Notes under the pieces: model-generated
What the model was told of the DNA's origin: nothing
What the model saw: only the letters and a program-made list of their open reading frames with translations
Databases searched by the model: none
Position numbers and translations under genes: made by a program
Shown here: positions 61,806 to 64,000 of the stretch, one piece after another
Layout: the number at the start of each line of letters is the position of its first letter
Numbering within the stretch: the stretch's first letter is position 1
NCBI GenBank assembly: GCA_003024785.1
Contig: PUQB01000583.1
Location: 93,386-157,385 of the forward strand
Direction of reading: 5' to 3'
DNA: 64,000 bases
From: Selaginella tamariscina
Taxonomy: Eukaryota; Streptophyta; Lycopodiopsida; Selaginellales; Selaginellaceae

Positions 61806-64000
61806 ATGGTTTCAAATGGGAACCGATATGCTCTTGCTGTTTTCAATAGCATAGAAGCATTCGATGGTCGCAAGAGCTTCTTTGTTTGGAGAGAAAAGAT
61901 GAGCATGGTGCTCCAGCTTGAGGATTTTTGGTGTGTGGTCAGTCCTGTGCAGTCTCTGCTTGATCGCGTGATGGGGCGAGTTCTGCCACGACTGGCGAGG
62001 TGACGGAGGAGGATTGGTGACTGCGGCTGAAGAAGTGGAAGACAAGGCCGGTCGTGCTAAGGCACTCATCCTGTCCAAAATCTCCAACAACCTGCTCATG
62101 CGATATCGGAATTTTTTAGCGAGGGAGATCTGGGGAGCGTTCAATGAGCAATACGGGGTGCTGACAACCTCCCGCATCAATTTGCTGGAGACCGAAATCA
62201 AGAATTTGCGCTACTTGCCAGGTGAATCATTCGATGATCGTTTTATAGAGCTTAATGATCTGATCAACGAGCTGGAGGGGAGTCCTGCGAGTACTCCGAA
62301 TCCAAGAAGATCTTGGCACTGTGTGCCATGTTCCAGGATGCTTCTGTGAAGGATTTGGCCACTGTGACCCGGGCCACGGCCGACTCTTACCTGAAAGCCG
62401 AGCAGATGATCAGAACCGAGCTCTCTGAGGCAGGTATCATGAAGTCCTCATTGGGGGTTAAGACCACGTTTTCTGATGCGCATCTCATGACTCATGCTGG
62501 GAAGAAAGGCATGGGGAGAGTCGAGGTAATCGAAATGACTTCGGTAAGAAGTCTGGTGGAGATCTGGGAGCGGACTCCAGGCGATGTGAATGGTAAACCT
62601 CGGGGTGAGTTCCGAGGAACTTGTTTTGCTTGTGGCCTTGGGGGTGTTAAGGCACAGTGCCATGTGCACCAGTGGTTAAGGAAGATGGGCCTCAAGGCTG
62701 GAACTCCACTGGCTGCAGCAGCTGAGGCATCAGAGGCATCTGCTTCTGGTGAAGAGGTGGGTGTTTCAGCTGCAAATGATGTTGTTCTAACTCTCGATTC
62801 TGGTGCTGAAAGGCATATGATGAGGTCTGAGCAGCTGTTCCAACGAATAAGTGATGCTAAGCGGATGATGATTCGGCTTGGTGATGGGCATTTGTAGAAG
62901 GTCCGTGGGAGAGGTGTGGTTGAAGTTCCTCTGGCCCAAGGCGGGACCTTAGACTTAAGAGATGTTTGGTTTGTACCAAGTCTTGTGAAAAATCTTGTTT
63001 CGGTGGCTCGGCTCACGGATAATGAATTTGAAGTGTTGTTTTCAAAACATCGTTGTGTGCTTTTTTTTCGGGGAGAGCCCTTTCTTGCAATTCCCCGGAA
63101 AGGGGATTTATATGAGCTGCGGGTCAACTGTAAGCCTGAGACTAGGGCTGCCATGTTTGTTAAGCCGACTGGTTCGACTCTTGTGGATTGGCATGAACGA
63201 TTAGGGCATCCGTCCTTGCCACGCGTTCAGCAAATGCTTCGAGAGAACTGGTCGAAGCTTGACCATTCGGGGTAGTAGGCAACCTTAGGTATCTCCCTGT
63301 CATGTCTGTGTTAGGGAAAACAGACCCGGCGGCGCTTCCCGCGCTCAGATTCGAGGGCGGCTGCATTGTTGGATTTGGTTCAACCGATTTGTGTGGACCA
63401 ATGCGGGTGCAAACTCGCACAGGAAAATGCTACTTCATCACGTTCACTGATGACCATAGCCGGTATACTCAAGTCTATTTTTTGCGTGAGAAATCAGAAG
63501 CTCTGGCTGCTTTTCAAGAGTTCTTGCTCTCGGCTGAGGTTTCCACAGGCAGGAGATTGAAGGTTCTTCGCTCGGATGGGGGTGGAGAGTTTACCTCTCA
63601 CCTTTTCCAGTTTTTTTGCAAGGAGAGAGGGATCTTTGCAGCAGCAGACTTGTCCGCATTCGTCTCAGCAAAATGGAGTTTCCGAGCGGAAGAATCGTAC
63701 TATCATGGATGTTGTGAGTGTGTATTCCTGCAGACTGGTTTTCCTCACAACCTGTGGGGTGAGCTTGTGAGGACCATGGTTTACCTGCAGAACTTTCTTC
63801 CCCACTCGTCTTTATCAGGCATGGTTCCTCATGAACGATGGACAGGTCAGAAGCCGAGGCTCGCCATGCTACGAAAGCTGGAGCACTAGCATTTGCTCGA
63901 CTTACCACGCCTGGTCTAGACAAGCTCGCCTCTCGGAGCCGTTGTTGGTTTTCTAATTGGTTATGGGTAACCCAGAAGGGTTACAGACTTTGGGACCCAC
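61806..64000 (+). mobile_element. Ty1/copia retrotransposon, degraded, runs off window
   Basis: From ATG 61806: copia gag (FDGRKSFFVWREKMSMVL; INLLETEIKNLRYLPGESFD), a damaged zinc knuckle (CFACGLGGVKAQCH, the His replaced by Val), protease VVLTLDSGAERHMM, a pre-integrase finger (LVDWHERLGHPSLPRVQQML), and integrase (DLCGPMRVQTRTGKCYFITF with Asp, VLRSDGGGEFTSHLFQFF with the second Asp). The order protease-integrase before reverse transcriptase is the copia order. Stops and frame changes at about 62000, 62330, 62895, 63275 and 63650 break the polyprotein. Reverse transcriptase lies beyond the window. Confidence 0.85.

Overview
The window looks like nuclear DNA of a seed-free land plant, most likely a lycophyte of the Selaginella type, with a fern as the alternative. 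The reasons are: spliceosomal introns of only about 45-60 bases in most multi-exon genes (for example 1743-1798, 41609-41667, 42494-42538, 57275-57333, 60622-60676); a cluster of cyanovirin-N homology (CVNH) lectin genes, a family known in plants from seed-free lineages such as Ceratopteris; a MurA-like gene, which belongs to the plastid peptidoglycan pathway kept in bryophytes, lycophytes and ferns; and plant transposons and retrotransposons throughout. No rRNA, tRNA or CRISPR was found.

Layout. 1-2.8 kb (minus): a gene with a ParB/sulfiredoxin-like domain followed by a DNA-methyltransferase-like domain, cut by the window edge. 2.8-3.4 kb: microsatellites. 4.0-7.3 kb (plus): a MULE-type transposase with a Cys-rich N-terminal finger and a SWIM finger. 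7.45-7.61 kb: an isolated cluster of heat-shock-element-like and W-box-like palindromes. 9-20.1 kb: at least seven CVNH copies or fragments; two look intact (10.2-10.7 and 13.3-13.9 kb), the rest are frameshifted, rearranged, fused head-on or reduced to a promoter. 21-29.4 kb: AT-rich DNA with decayed Ty3/gypsy chromovirus pieces. 29.9-33.0 kb (minus): a decayed DUF7869-type transposase.

33.16-45.19 kb looks like one large DNA transposon of about 12 kb. Two arrays of the 18-bp palindrome GGCGGGATTAATCCCGCC, each about 0.85 kb with some 17-20 units at about 40-45 bp spacing, flank two divergent genes: a many-exon SAM-domain accessory gene (minus) and a Tnp2-like transposase (plus). The layout recalls the subterminal repeats and two-gene coding capacity of CACTA (En/Spm) elements.

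45.39-51.67 kb (minus) is a complete chromodomain Ty3/gypsy retrotransposon with two LTRs, a 5-bp target duplication (AATTC) and a candidate self-priming site instead of a tRNA primer site. 51.8-54.9 kb (plus) carries a second, broken ParB/methyltransferase-like locus. 55.1-56.3 kb holds a decayed HAD/NIF-type phosphatase; 57.07-58.0 kb a disrupted MurA; 60.2-60.9 kb exons of an unrecognised gene; 60.95-61.56 kb an FCP1/SCP-like phosphatase. A degraded Ty1/copia element fills 61.75 kb to the end.

The genes do not form one pathway. The most interesting units are the ParB-methyltransferase family (two loci), the palindrome-array transposon, the self-priming chromovirus and the CVNH cluster.
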